Numbered from the stretch's first letter, positions 11,990 to 20,856 are shown. The stretch is DNA of 64,000 nucleotides from Caulobacterales bacterium RIFCSPHIGHO2_01_FULL_70_19 (GCA_001794825.1 MGLK01000042.1:1-64000); one strand, 5' to 3'. Made by a program: numbers and translations. Notes: generated from the sequence alone by a model not told the origin.

Positions 11990-13237
11990 GTGGTGCTGCT
12001 GGTGTCGTGGGCGCCGGTCGGCCTGAAGCGCCTGCCGCTGACCCTGGCCATCCTCTGCGTGGCGCTGGGCGTGCTGGTCTTCTCCAGCGGCCTCATGGCC
12101 TTCGATCCCGACCCGCGCACCTGGGACACCGCCACCGAGCGGCTGACCGAGCTGGTGGTGATCATCAGCCTGATGGGGGCCGGGCTGAAGATCGACCGGC
12201 CGCCCGGCTGGCGCGCCTGGTCGACGACCTGGCGGCTGCTGATCGTGGCCATGCCCCTGACCATCGCCGCCACCGCCTGGCTGGGCTGGGCCGGGCTGGG
12301 CTTCAGCCTCGCCATGGCCCTGCTGTTCGGCGCCTCCATGGCCCCGACCGACCCGGTGCTCGCCTCGGACGTCCAGGTCGGCCCGCCGCGCTCCGGCGAC
12401 GAGGACGAGGTGCGCTTCGGCCTGACCTCCGAGGCGGGGCTGAACGACGCGCTCGCGTTTCCCTTCGTCCACCTGGCCATCCTCGCCGCCGCCGGCGGGC
12501 TGGCGACCCAGGGCGGGCTGCTCGACTGGCTCGCCGTCAAGGTCGGCTGGAAGCTGCTCGCGGGTCTGGGCGCGGGCGTGCTGGTCGGCAAGGCGCTCGG
12601 CCTCATGCTGTTCCGCGGGCCGCGGGGGCTGTCCCGGCTCGGGGACGGCCTGATCGCCCTGGCGGCCACGCTGATCGCCTACGCCGTGGCCGAGCTGGCG
12701 CACGGCTACGGCTTCCTCGCCGTCTTCGTCTGCGCCGTGATGATCCGCGACTCCGAGCGCGACCACGAATTTCACCAGGAGATGCACGACTTCTCCGACC
12801 AGATCGAGCGGCTGCTGATGATGCTTCTGCTCGTGCTGTTCGGCGGGGCGCTGGCCAACGGCCTGCTCGCCAGCCTGACCTGGATCGACGCCCTCGTCGG
12901 TCTCGCCGTGGTCTTTGTGGTGCGGCCCGTCGCCGGCCTGCTCTCCATGATCGGCTCCGCCCAGCCGCTGCGCGAGCGCCTGCTGCTGGCCTTCCTCGGC
13001 ATCCGCGGCGTCGGGTCGGTCTACTATCTCGCCTACGGCATCAACCACGGCGCGTTCGGGAACAGCGAGCGCCTCTGGGCCGTCGTCGGCTTCATCATCC
13101 TGCTGTCCACCGTCGTCCACGGTGTGACCGCCGCGCCGCTGATGGAGCGGCTGACCCGCCGCCGCGAGACGACCCCCGCGGCCTTCCCCGAGGGCGCCGC
13201 CCCTGCTAACCCTCCCGGCTCGAAGGACGGAGACTGA
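11990..13237 (+). CDS. CPA1-type cation:proton antiporter, inside a fatty-acid gene cluster
   Basis: This is a polytopic membrane protein of the NhaP/CPA1 antiporter family, with the characteristic FGASMAPTDPVLASDVQVG and FGLTSEAGLNDALAFP helices (ND ion-binding pair) and a terminal IRGVGSVYYLAYGI segment. It exchanges Na+ or K+ for protons. Reading in frame upstream, CTG at 11945 (SPDPYILFLLGLGG) preceded by CGGAG is a better start because it restores the first helix. I keep the first conventional codon, GTG 11990, as coordinate. It lies between fabB and fabI, 3 bp before fabI. Confidence 0.85.
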   Translation: MVLLVSWAPVGLKRLPLTLAILCVALGVLVFSSGLMAFDPDPRTWDTATERLTELVVIISLMGAGLKIDRPPGWRAWSTTWRLLIVAMPLTIAATAWLGWAGLGFSLAMALLFGASMAPTDPVLASDVQVGPPRSGDEDEVRFGLTSEAGLNDALAFPFVHLAILAAAGGLATQGGLLDWLAVKVGWKLLAGLGAGVLVGKALGLMLFRGPRGLSRLGDGLIALAATLIAYAVAELAHGYGFLAVFVCAVMIRDSERDHEFHQEMHDFSDQIERLLMMLLLVLFGGALANGLLASLTWIDALVGLAVVFVVRPVAGLLSMIGSAQPLRERLLLAFLGIRGVGSVYYLAYGINHGAFGNSERLWAVVGFIILLSTVVHGVTAAPLMERLTRRRETTPAAFPEGAAPANPPGSKDGD

Positions 13238-13240
13238 ACC

Positions 13241-14062
13241 ATGGCGAGCGAGAGCGGCTGGAACATGCCCACGGGCGATCTCATGAAGGGCAAGAAGGGC
13301 CTGATCATGGGGGTCGCCAACAGCAACTCCATCGCCTGGGGCATCGCCTCCCAGCTGGCCGCCCAGGGCGCCGAGCTGGCCTTCACCTACCTCGGCGAGG
13401 GGCTGGAGCGCCGCGTGCGCCCGCTGGCCGAGAGCGTCGGCGCCAGGCTGCTGATCCAGGCCGACGTCACCGACGACGCCTCGATGGACGCCGCCTTCGC
13501 CGAGCTGGAGAAGGAGTTCGGCACGCTGGACTTCGTCGTTCACTCGGTCGCCTTCGCCAACAAGAACGAGCTGCAGGGCTCCTTCGTCGACAACACCACC
13601 CGCGACAGCTTCCTGCTGGCCATGAACATCTCGGCCTTCAGCTTCGTCGACGTGGCCCGCCGCGCCTCGAAGCTGATGCCGAACGGCGGCGCCATGATCA
13701 CCATGACCTACCTCGGGTCCGAGCGCGCCATCCCCAACTACAACACCATGGGCGTGGCCAAGGCGGCGCTGGAGGCGGCGACCCGCTACATCGCCCGCGA
13801 CCTCGGGCCGAAGGGGATCCGCGTCAACGCCATCTCGGCCGGGGCCATGCGCACCCTCTCGCTGGCCGGCATCTCCGGCGGCCGCGGCATGATCGCCCAG
13901 GGCCGGGCCATGTCGGCGATGAAGGAGGACACCTCCATGGAGGGCGTCGCCGGCTGCGCCCTGTGGCTGTGCTCGGACCTCGGCCTGTCGACCACCGGCG
14001 AGGTCATCCACGTCGACGCCGGCTTCCACATGATGGGCCTGCCGGACGGCGACGAGGGCTAG
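13241..14062 (+). CDS. fabI: Enoyl-ACP reductase FabI (NADH-dependent)
   Basis: A 273-residue SDR-family enzyme that reduces trans-2-enoyl-ACP, the last step of each elongation cycle. The nucleotide site GLIMGVANSNSIAWGIA and the catalytic Tyr167-x6-Lys174 in IPNYNTMGVAKAALEA match FabI rather than FabL or FabV. It is the target of triclosan in the family. It starts 3 bp after the antiporter stop. Its stop codon shares a CTAG tetranucleotide with the stop of the convergent KTSC gene. Confidence 0.95.
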   Translation: MASESGWNMPTGDLMKGKKGLIMGVANSNSIAWGIASQLAAQGAELAFTYLGEGLERRVRPLAESVGARLLIQADVTDDASMDAAFAELEKEFGTLDFVVHSVAFANKNELQGSFVDNTTRDSFLLAMNISAFSFVDVARRASKLMPNGGAMITMTYLGSERAIPNYNTMGVAKAALEAATRYIARDLGPKGIRVNAISAGAMRTLSLAGISGGRGMIAQGRAMSAMKEDTSMEGVAGCALWLCSDLGLSTTGEVIHVDAGFHMMGLPDGDEG

Positions 14063-14268
14063 CGCGCGCTCCGCTCCACGCGGCGGTAGGCGTACCGGTC
14101 GCGGATGTTCGGACCGAAGAAGCGGCCTTTCGAAAAGGCGGCGCGGAAGTCCGCGACCACCTCCGGCGGCACCGCCTCGTAGTCGTAGACGTCGCCCGAG
14201 GTGAAGACCACGCGCAGGCGACGGTGCGGTTCATCGTAGGTGAAGCGGCGGATGACGCTGGAGGGCAT
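14059..14268 (-). CDS. KTSC domain protein
   Basis: A 69-residue protein that is entirely a KTSC domain: VIRRFTYDEPHRRLRVVFTSGDVYDYEAVP then a helix and a terminal FGPNIRDRYAYRRV. KTSC domains are found alone or fused to RNA-metabolism enzymes such as lysyl-tRNA synthetase and are thought to bind RNA; the role here is unknown. It converges with fabI and overlaps it by 4 bp. Confidence 0.8.
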   Translation of the reverse strand: MPSSVIRRFTYDEPHRRLRVVFTSGDVYDYEAVPPEVVADFRAAFSKGRFFGPNIRDRYAYRRVERSAR

Positions 14269-14284
14269 GGCCGCCGCTTCCGCC

Positions 14285-14671
14285 TCAGTCCCGCAGCGAG
14301 TCGGGCACCAGGCCGCCGTTCTCGGCCAGCTTGCGCCACACCGCCTTCGACAGGGCCATGTTCTGCTCGGCCGAGCCGTGCGGGCCGGCGTGGATATTCA
14401 GCTCCTCCGCGAGCTGCTTGCGCGCCTCGAGGCTGGAGTCGAGGCCTAGCAGCTTGAGCAGGTCGACGATCGAGGTGCGCCAGTTGCCGGCCGCCTCGCC
14501 CTTCATCTCGGCCATGGACTGCAGCACCGCCTCGACGTCGACCGGCGGCAGGGTCGTCGCGACCGGCGCGGCGGCGGTCGGGGCGATGGTCGGCGTCGGG
14601 ATCTGCGGTGTCGGCGCCTGCGCCTTCCTGTGTCCCCGGATCCGGTCCCAGATCGAGCTGAAGATGCCCAT
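14285..14671 (-). CDS. DUF3597 family protein
   Basis: ATG at 14671 (MGIFSSIWDRIRGH), with AAGGAGG 8 nt upstream, gives 128 residues; the track start ten codons earlier lacks this site. A Pro/Ala-rich linker (residues 15-45) leads into the compact C-terminal DUF3597 domain, VDVEAVLQSMAEMKG...WRTSIVDLLKLLGLDSSLEARKQLAEEL. The family resembles LysM-adjacent or stress proteins, but no activity is established. It lies between KTSC and rimM on the same strand. Confidence 0.8.
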   Translation of the reverse strand: MGIFSSIWDRIRGHRKAQAPTPQIPTPTIAPTAAAPVATTLPPVDVEAVLQSMAEMKGEAAGNWRTSIVDLLKLLGLDSSLEARKQLAEELNIHAGPHGSAEQNMALSKAVWRKLAENGGLVPDSLRD

Positions 14672-14721
14672 GCGCGTCGCCTCCTTGGTGCGGGCGATCA
14701 ACGCCCGGCGGAGGGCGGGGT

Positions 14722-15252
14722 TCAGTCGGGCTCGCGCTCGTCGACCTCCGTCGGCCGCACGGCGCGCAGCCAGCCGTCGGCGATGTGCAGGTCCGGGACC
14801 GCGTCGCGGGTGAAGGGCAGGTACCAGGTCGGTCCGCCGGCCGCCGGGGCGATCTCCAGCATGTCCGAGGCCCCGAAATTCTGCACCGACTTGACCCGGC
14901 CCAGCACGGCGTCGTCGGGATCGCGCGCCTCCAGCCCGATCAGGTCGGTCAGGTAGAACTCGTCCTCCTCCGGCTCCGGCAGCCGGGCGCGGGGCACGAA
15001 CAGCTTCAGACCGCGCAGGGCGTCGGCCTGTTCCTTGGTGGCGATCTCCCTGGCCCGCCCGACCACGCCGTTCTTGTCGGGGCGGCCCGACAGCAGGGTC
15101 AGCCCCGGCGAGCCGTCGGCGCGCAGCAGCTCGCGGTAGTCGAGCAGGGTCATGGGATCGGCGGTCCAGGCCGTCACCCGCACCTCGCCCTTCACCCCGA
15201 ACCCGCCGGCCACCTGGCCGACCAGCACCAGCTTGTCCTCAGCCACCCGCAT
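14722..15252 (-). CDS. rimM: 16S rRNA processing protein RimM
   Basis: A 176-residue 30S maturation factor with an N-terminal beta-barrel (LVLVGQVAGGFGVKGEVRVTAW) and a C-terminal PRC-barrel (EFYLTDLIGLEARDPDDAVLGRVKSVQNFGASDMLEI). It binds S19 and helps mature the 16S head. It follows rpsP after an 86-bp gap that contains a hairpin. trmD, often next in this operon, is absent; DUF3597 follows instead. Confidence 0.95.
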   Translation of the reverse strand: MRVAEDKLVLVGQVAGGFGVKGEVRVTAWTADPMTLLDYRELLRADGSPGLTLLSGRPDKNGVVGRAREIATKEQADALRGLKLFVPRARLPEPEEDEFYLTDLIGLEARDPDDAVLGRVKSVQNFGASDMLEIAPAAGGPTWYLPFTRDAVPDLHIADGWLRAVRPTEVDEREPD

Positions 15253-15284
15253 CTCCGCGTCTGAACCTGGCGCCAGATAGCAGA

Positions 15285-15312
15285 AAGGCGGCGTCCGTGC
15301 AGACGCCGCCTT
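15285..15312 (-). terminator. Hairpin between rpsP and rimM (terminator or attenuator)
   Basis: An 11-bp perfect stem AAGGCGGCGTC/GACGCCGCCTT with a 6-nt loop lies between two co-oriented genes. Minus-strand sequence after it is only weakly T-rich (TCTGC), so partial termination that lowers rimM relative to rpsP is more likely than a full stop. Confidence 0.55.
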
Positions 15313-15338
15313 CCTTCAGTTCCGATCCGGCGGAGGGA

Positions 15339-15890
15339 TCAGCCCTCGGCCTTCTCCTCGGTCGCCTCTTCGGCGGCCGGGGCCTCTTCGGCGGCGGCTT
15401 CGGCGGCCGGAGCCTCCTCAGCCGGAGCCTCCTCGGCCGGAGCGGCCGCGGCGGCGGCCTTGGCGGCCTCGGCCTCTTCCTTGGCGCGGGCGGCGGCTTC
15501 CGCAGCCTCGGCCTTGGCCGCGGCCTCGGCTTCCAGACGGTCGGCCTCGCGCTGGGCGCGCTCGGCGGCCCGCTCCTGGGCCTTCTTGCCCGGCTCGGCC
15601 TTCTTCGGGTTGTTGCCCTGGGTCCACTTCACCTTGTCGGCCAGCGCCTCGTCCTGCGACAGGAAGCGGGCGACGCGGTCGGTCGGCTGGGCGCCCTTGC
15701 CCAGCCACTCGGCGATGCGGTCGGCCTTCAGCGAGACGCGCTTCTGCTCGCCGTCGCGCGGCAGCATCGGGTTGTAGCTGCCGACCTTCTCGATGAACTT
15801 GCCGTCGCGCGGAGCGTGCGAGTCGGCGACGACGATGTGGTAGTAGGGGCGCTTCTTGGCGCCGCCGCGGGCCAGACGAATCTTCAGCAT
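15339..15890 (-). CDS. rpsP: Ribosomal protein bS16 with long Ala/Glu-rich C-terminal tail
   Basis: The first 80 or so residues are a normal bS16 ([41 protein letters not shown]). The remaining 100 residues are a low-complexity Ala/Glu/Lys tail ([20 protein letters not shown], then repeats of EEAPA). Total 183 residues against about 82 in E. coli. Extended S16 is common in Caulobacterales. The tail should be helical then disordered, projecting from the 30S body. It lies in the order ffh-rpsP-rimM. Confidence 0.95.
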   Translation of the reverse strand: MLKIRLARGGAKKRPYYHIVVADSHAPRDGKFIEKVGSYNPMLPRDGEQKRVSLKADRIAEWLGKGAQPTDRVARFLSQDEALADKVKWTQGNNPKKAEPGKKAQERAAERAQREADRLEAEAAAKAEAAEAAARAKEEAEAAKAAAAAAPAEEAPAEEAPAAEAAAEEAPAAEEATEEKAEG

Positions 15891-15909
15891 TTCAGGTCTC
15901 TTTCGGTAG

Positions 15910-17430
15910 TCAGTTCTTCTTGGGGAAGCCCGGCAGGCCCGGAAGCCCCCCCGGCAGTTGTCCGCCGCCCATGCCGGCGAGCCGGTCCTGGAGGGCTTTC
16001 AGTTCGTCGGCCGAGGGTTCCGGCATCTTGCCGCCGCCCATGGCCTTGAGGCGCGCCATGTCCGGCCCGCCCATGCCGCCGCCGACGCCGCCCAGCATGG
16101 CGGCCATCTGCTGCATCTTCTTCGGCCCGCCGCGCGACAGCGCCTTGACCGTGTCGGCCATCTGGCGGTGCTGCTTCAGCAGGCGGTTGACGTCCTGGAC
16201 CTCGACCCCGGCGCCGGCGGCGATGCGCCGCTTGCGGCTGGCGTTCAGCAGGTCGGGCTTCTTGCGCTCGGCCTTGGTCATCGAGCTGATGATCGCCTCC
16301 TGGCGGCTGATCATCCGGTCGTCGATGTTGGCGTCGGCCATCTGGGCCTTCATCTTGGCCACGCCCGGCAGCAGGCCCATGATGCCCTGCAGGCCGCCCA
16401 TGCGCTTCATCTGCTGCAGCTGGCCCATCAGGTCGTCGAGGTCGAACTGGCCCTTGGCCAGCTTCCGCGCCATCTTCTCGGCCTTGGCCTGGTCGAGCTC
16501 CTGGCTGGCCTTCTCGACCAGGGCCACGATGTCGCCCTGGCCGAGGATGCGTCCGGCCACGCGACGGGCGTCGAAGACCTCCAGCTGGTCGACCTTCTCG
16601 CCGGCGCCGAGGTATTTGATCGGCAGGCCGGTGACGGCCCGCATCGACAGCATGGCCCCGCCGCGCCCGTCGCCGTCGGCGCGGGTCAGGATCAGGCCGG
16701 TCAGCGGCAGGCGCTCGTGGAAGGCGCGGGCCGTGCGTACCGCGTCCTGGCCGGTCAGGCTGTCGGCGACGAGGAGGGTTTCGACCGGCTTCGCCACCGC
16801 GGCGACCTCGGCCACCTCGGCCATCAGCGCCTCGTCGAGGGTGATGCGGCCGGCGGTGTCGAGGATCAGGACGTCGAAGCCCTGCAGCTTCGCCGCCTGC
16901 AAAGCGCGGCGGGTGATCTGGACCGCCGACTCGCCCTTGACGATCGGCAGGGTGGCGACCTCGATCTGCCGACCGAGGGTTTCGAGCTGCTCCATGGCCG
17001 CCGGACGCCGGGTGTCCAGCGAGGCCATCATCACCTTCTTGCGGTCGAACTTCGTCAGCCGCAGCGCCAGCTTGGCGGAGGTGGTCGTCTTGCCCGAGCC
17101 CTGCAGGCCGGCCATCAGCAACACGGCCGGCGGCGTGGCGTTGGTGTTGAGCGGGACCGGCTCCTCGCCGCCCAGCATCTCGACCAGGCCGTCGTAGACG
17201 ATCTTGATCACCTGGTCGGCCGGCTTGACCGAGCGGATCACCTCCTCGCCGGTGGCGCGTTCGGTGGCGAAGGCGATGAAGTCCTTGACGACCGGCAGGG
17301 CGACGTCGGCCTCGAGCAGGGCCACGCGCACCTCGCGCATGGCCTCGGCCACGTCCTTCTCGGACAGGGCGCCGCGACCGGTGATCCGGTCGAAGACGCC
17401 TGACAGCCGCTCGTTCAGAGCCTCGAACAT
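15910..17430 (-). CDS. ffh: Signal recognition particle GTPase Ffh
   Basis: A 506-residue SRP54 protein: N-domain helical bundle, GTPase G-domain with [27 protein letters not shown] and DTAGRI motifs, then a Met-rich M-domain ([19 protein letters not shown]) that binds SRP RNA and signal peptides. It ends in a Gly/Met/Pro-rich tail ([11 protein letters not shown]). It targets membrane proteins co-translationally with FtsY. It is first of the ffh-rpsP-rimM cluster. I find no SRP RNA in the window. Confidence 0.97.
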   Translation of the reverse strand: MFEALNERLSGVFDRITGRGALSEKDVAEAMREVRVALLEADVALPVVKDFIAFATERATGEEVIRSVKPADQVIKIVYDGLVEMLGGEEPVPLNTNATPPAVLLMAGLQGSGKTTTSAKLALRLTKFDRKKVMMASLDTRRPAAMEQLETLGRQIEVATLPIVKGESAVQITRRALQAAKLQGFDVLILDTAGRITLDEALMAEVAEVAAVAKPVETLLVADSLTGQDAVRTARAFHERLPLTGLILTRADGDGRGGAMLSMRAVTGLPIKYLGAGEKVDQLEVFDARRVAGRILGQGDIVALVEKASQELDQAKAEKMARKLAKGQFDLDDLMGQLQQMKRMGGLQGIMGLLPGVAKMKAQMADANIDDRMISRQEAIISSMTKAERKKPDLLNASRKRRIAAGAGVEVQDVNRLLKQHRQMADTVKALSRGGPKKMQQMAAMLGGVGGGMGGPDMARLKAMGGGKMPEPSADELKALQDRLAGMGGGQLPGGLPGLPGFPKKN

Positions 17431-17762
17431 CCAAACCCTTTCATGCGCGGTCCCGCGGCTCCATACGACGACGACCCCCGTGGACGATCACGTCGACGGG
17501 GGGTTCTCGCCTGCCTCGTCCGGCCGGGCCGGGGTCGTGCAGGTGGAGACGCAGGGTTCACTTGCGCCGGAAGCGGCGGCTTATGGCGGAAAACCCCGGC
17601 GAAGACAAGGCGGCCGGTCTTCCAGGGTGATCACCGTTCAGCTTTCGGCGAATTCACGCAGCGTCGCGATTTCGCCTCCGAAGGCACACGAGGCTGCAAC
17701 AGCGTCGCCGTATCTCCCGACCGTCGCCGACAAGAGCGACCGCATCCCTCAAGGAGATCGCC
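17431..17762. other. 332-bp intergenic region without a recognisable gene
   Basis: This lies between the divergent ffh and UrcA-like genes, so it must carry both promoters. I see no conserved small RNA (no SRP RNA core GGAAGCAGCC-like sequence), no tRNA and no credible ORF. The only clear signal is AAGGAG just before the GTG of the downstream gene. Confidence 0.6.
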
Positions 17763-18065
17763 GTGAAAGTCCTCGCTTCTCTCGCCGCCGTCCTGACCCT
17801 CGCCGCCGCCGGCTCCGCCGCCGCCGGAGAGGCGCGCGTCCGCTGGAACGACCTCGACCTGTCGACCGCCGCCGGCGCCGACGCCTTCGACGCCCGCCTC
17901 GACGCCGCGGCGCGCCGCATGTGCCGCGAAGCCCGGCGTCCGGGCAGCCGCATCGGCGACCGCGCCTGGTGCCGGTCCGCCTTCCGCAGCGAGGCCATCC
18001 GCCAGCTGCCCGGAACGGCCCAGGTCGAGTACGCGCTCAGCCGCCTGCCGCTGATCGAGGCCTGA
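17763..18065 (+). CDS. UrcA family exported protein (copy 1)
   Basis: A 100-residue protein with a signal peptide (MKVLASLAAVLTLAAAGSAAA) and the UrcA-type domain: VRWNDLDLSTAAGADAFDARLDAAARRMC, two further cysteine-bearing segments, and a terminal LPLIEA. GTG start with AAGGAG upstream. UrcA-family proteins are abundant, poorly characterised periplasmic proteins of sphingomonads and Caulobacterales. A close paralogue follows 177 bp downstream. Function unknown. Confidence 0.8.
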   Translation: MKVLASLAAVLTLAAAGSAAAGEARVRWNDLDLSTAAGADAFDARLDAAARRMCREARRPGSRIGDRAWCRSAFRSEAIRQLPGTAQVEYALSRLPLIEA

Positions 18066-18076
18066 GCCCGCGCCTC

Positions 18077-18104
18077 GGGGAGTCGTCGCCGCCGACGGCT
18101 CCCC
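18077..18104 (+). terminator. Hairpin terminator after the first UrcA-like gene
   Basis: GGGGAGTCGTCG pairs with CGACGGCTCCCC (one G-T wobble) around a 4-nt loop, 12 bp after the stop codon. The downstream T-tract is weak, so a factor-assisted or partial terminator is likely. Confidence 0.5.
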
Positions 18105-18242
18105 TATCCATAAGGCATGCTTCTGGATAGCTTTGCGGTTCTCAGCCTCTGGTCGCCGTTTTGTAGCGGTTCTGGTCTGGCGAACGTCACATCCGCCAAT
18201 CATGTGGCTTGTGCCGCAATCCCGCGGCCTGGAGACCCCGTG

Positions 18243-18563
18243 ATGAACCGGACCCTGCTTTCCCTCGCCGGCGCCGTGCTGCTGTACGCCGCCCCCGCCG
18301 CCGCCCAGGACGCCGTGCGCGTGCCCTTCGGCGACCTCGACCTGTCCACCGGCGCCGGCGCCGCCGCCTTCGACGCGCGCGCCGCCGAGGCCGCCCGCGA
18401 CGCCTGCCGCCGCGGCCCGTCGGGCATGGTCGACACCACCTGCGTCAAGGTCGTGCAGCGCGAGATCGTCCGTCAGCTGCCGGCGGCGCGGCAGGACGAC
18501 TACGCCCGCGCCCGCCGCGGCGAGCGGGTCCTGGCCATGGCCGCCCCCGCCTGGCCAGCGTGA
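18243..18563 (+). CDS. UrcA family exported protein (copy 2)
   Basis: ATG at 18243 (or GTG just before it) gives 106 residues; the track start lies 42 codons upstream without a signal peptide. Signal peptide MNRTLLSLAGAVLLYAAPAAAQ is followed by VRVPFGDLDLSTGAGAAAFDARAAEAARDAC, matching copy 1 closely in this block, and a terminal YARARRGERV. The two genes look like a tandem duplication that has since diverged. Function unknown. Confidence 0.8.
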   Translation: MNRTLLSLAGAVLLYAAPAAAQDAVRVPFGDLDLSTGAGAAAFDARAAEAARDACRRGPSGMVDTTCVKVVQREIVRQLPAARQDDYARARRGERVLAMAAPAWPA

Positions 18564-18644
18564 GCCGTATCGGCTGTCGCGCCGGTATCGCCTGTCCCCC
18601 CGGCGGGTCCCCCTTGTCCTCGCCGGAAAGTATCGCTTGCGGAA

Positions 18645-18670
18645 GGGCCCGCGGATCGCTCCGCGGGCCC
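18645..18670. terminator. Bidirectional terminator with a recurring palindromic core
   Basis: GGGCCCGCGG and its complement form a perfect 10-bp stem with loop ATCGCT between the convergent UrcA-like and M3 peptidase genes. Its 18-nt core CCGCGGATCGCTCCGCGG is the exact reverse complement of the core of the terminator after mdh. Confidence 0.7.
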
Positions 18671-18678
18671 CTCTCGCA

Positions 18679-20856
18679 TCAGTTGGTCGGGAAGCCCCGC
18701 ACCTTGAGCAGGGCGGCCACGTCCGGGTCGCGGCCGCGGAAGCGGCGGTAGGCCTCGCCGCGATCCGACGAGTTGCCCTCCGACAGGATGATCGCCTTGT
18801 AGCGGGCGGCGATGTCCGGATTGAACACGTCGCCCGACTCCTCGAAGTAGGCCCAGGTGTCGGCGTCCATCACCTCCGACCACAGGTACGAATAGTACCC
18901 GGCCGAGTAGGCGTCCGAGGTGAACAGGTGATTGAACTGCGGCAGGCGGTGCCGCATCACGATCTCCCGCGGCATGCCGTAGCGCTCCAGGCTCTCGCGC
19001 TCGAAGGCGTCCGGATCGGTCGGCGGATCGGCGCGGGTGTGCAGGTCCATGTCGACCAGGGCCGACGACAGGTAGCTGACCGTGGCGTAGCCCTGGTTGA
19101 AGGTCTGCGAGGCCTCGATCTTGTCGACCAGCGCCTGCGGCATCGGCTGGCCCGTCTCGACGTGCTTCATGTAGCCGTCGAGGATCGGCCGGCTCAGCAC
19201 CCAGTGCTCGTGCACCTGCGACGGATACTCCACGTAGTCGCGCGGCGTGCCGCCGAGGCCCGGATAGGTGATCCGGTACGACAGGTAGTGCAGCGCGTGG
19301 CCGAACTCGTGGAACAGGGTCTCGGCGTCGTCCAGCGAGATCAGCACCGGGGCGTCGCCCTCGGCCTTGATGAAGTTGTTGTTGTTCGAGGCCAGCACGT
19401 TCTTGACCCCGTCGTAGGTCGAGTAGCCGCGGTAGCTGGTCATCCAGGCGCCCGAGCGCTTGCCCGGACGGGCGTAGTCGTCGGCGTAGTAGAGGCCGGC
19501 GTGCCGGCCGTGGTCCTTGACCTCGTAGACCACCACGTCCGGATGCCAGACCGGCACCGTTCCCTGCGGCAGGCGCTCGAAGGTGAAGCCGTACAGCCGC
19601 CGCGCCATCTCGAACGAGCCGGCGCGCACGTTGTTGAGCTCGAAGTAGGGCTTCAGCTCGTTCTGGTCGAGGTCGTACTTCTGCTTCCGGACCTTCTCGG
19701 CGTAGTACAGGTAGTCCCACGGCTCGATGTCGTGGCCGGCGATGGCGCGCATGTCGGCCACCTCCTCGGCGACCCGCGCCTTGGCCGGCGCCCAGACCCG
19801 CATCATCAGGTCCATGGCCGCTTCCGGCGTCTTGGCCATGGTGTCCTGCATCCGCCAGGCCGCGTGGTGCGGGAAGCCCAGCAGCTTGGCCCGCTCGGCG
19901 CGCAGCTTCACGATCTCGGCGATGATGGCGTTGGTGTCATTGCCATCCCCGTTATCCCCCCGATTGACGAACTTGCGCCACACCTGCTCGCGCAGGTCGC
20001 GGTCGTCGGCGAAGGTCAGGAACGGATCGACGCTGGAGCGGGTGTTGACGATCACCCAGCCGTCGAGATTGCGGGCGCGGGCGGCGGCGGCGGCGGCGGC
20101 CTTGTTGGACTCCGGCATGCCGGCCATCCCCGCCTCGGTCGGGATGACGGTCCAGGTCTTCTCGTCGTTGACCACCTTCTGCGAGAAGGCGGTGAAGGCG
20201 TTCGACAGGGCGGTGTTGATCCGGCCCAGTTCGGCCTTGCCGGCCGCGTCAAGCGCCGCGCCGTTACGGACGAAGGCGTCGCGGGTGCGCTCGGCGTAGC
20301 GGGTCTGTTCGGGCGTCAGGCCCATGTCGGCCGCCTCGTCAGCGACCTTGCGGATGCGGGCGAACAGGGCCTCGTTGAAGATGATCTCGTCGCCGGCGGC
20401 CGACAGCAGGGGCGACACCTCGGTGTCGACGGCCTGGTAGTCGTCCGAGCCGATGTTCTGCGTCATCACCCCGAAGATGCTGGAGGCGCGGTCCAGCGGC
20501 TCGCCGGCCATCTGGTAGGGCACCAGGGTGTTGGCGAAGGTCGGATCGTCGGCCTGGTTGGCGATGGCCGCGATCTCGGCCCGCTGCAGCTCGATGCCCT
20601 CGAGGATCGCCTCGCGCAGTTTGGGCGCCGTCACCTTGTCCCACGGGGGCACGCCCTGGTAGGGGCCGGTCCACGGCTGAAGCAGCTCCGCGCGCGGCGT
20701 CTGCGCCGGCAACACCGCCCGCCCGATGCGGGCGTCCTCGGCCAGAGACGAAGGGGTCTGTCCGGTCCCGCCCGCGCCCATGTCCATGCCGCTCGCGGCG
20801 CAGCCCGTCAGGGCCATGAAACTGCCTCCGGCGATAAGAAGATGTCGTCTGTGCAT
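18679..20856 (-). CDS. M3-family metallopeptidase lipoprotein (Dcp/oligopeptidase A-like)
   Basis: A 725-residue zinc peptidase with a lipoprotein signal (MHRRHLLIAGGSFMALTGC, lipidated Cys19) and the M3 active site TLFHEFGHALHYLSYR near residue 510. Sequence through the domain (GYSTYDGVKNVLASNNNNFIKAEG, SAGYYSYLWSEVMDADTWAYF) fits the dipeptidyl carboxypeptidase branch, which clips dipeptides from peptide C-termini. A poly-Ala run (NKAAAAAAAARARN) lies near residue 265. Membrane anchoring implies periplasmic peptide degradation. It is divergent from murI. Confidence 0.92.
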   Translation of the reverse strand: MHRRHLLIAGGSFMALTGCAASGMDMGAGGTGQTPSSLAEDARIGRAVLPAQTPRAELLQPWTGPYQGVPPWDKVTAPKLREAILEGIELQRAEIAAIANQADDPTFANTLVPYQMAGEPLDRASSIFGVMTQNIGSDDYQAVDTEVSPLLSAAGDEIIFNEALFARIRKVADEAADMGLTPEQTRYAERTRDAFVRNGAALDAAGKAELGRINTALSNAFTAFSQKVVNDEKTWTVIPTEAGMAGMPESNKAAAAAAARARNLDGWVIVNTRSSVDPFLTFADDRDLREQVWRKFVNRGDNGDGNDTNAIIAEIVKLRAERAKLLGFPHHAAWRMQDTMAKTPEAAMDLMMRVWAPAKARVAEEVADMRAIAGHDIEPWDYLYYAEKVRKQKYDLDQNELKPYFELNNVRAGSFEMARRLYGFTFERLPQGTVPVWHPDVVVYEVKDHGRHAGLYYADDYARPGKRSGAWMTSYRGYSTYDGVKNVLASNNNNFIKAEGDAPVLISLDDAETLFHEFGHALHYLSYRITYPGLGGTPRDYVEYPSQVHEHWVLSRPILDGYMKHVETGQPMPQALVDKIEASQTFNQGYATVSYLSSALVDMDLHTRADPPTDPDAFERESLERYGMPREIVMRHRLPQFNHLFTSDAYSAGYYSYLWSEVMDADTWAYFEESGDVFNPDIAARYKAIILSEGNSSDRGEAYRRFRGRDPDVAALLKVRGFPTN

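Noticed and set aside
14285-14722. Missing trmD after rimM as a sign of deletion
   Set aside because: The order ffh-rpsP-rimM-trmD varies among alphaproteobacteria, and there is no remnant of trmD here.
17431-17762. SRP RNA gene next to ffh
   Set aside because: No sequence resembling the conserved SRP RNA tetraloop and symmetric-loop core is present.
20080-20110. GCG triplet run in the M3 peptidase as a frameshift or repeat expansion
   Set aside because: It codes in frame for a short poly-Ala stretch within a normal-length protein.
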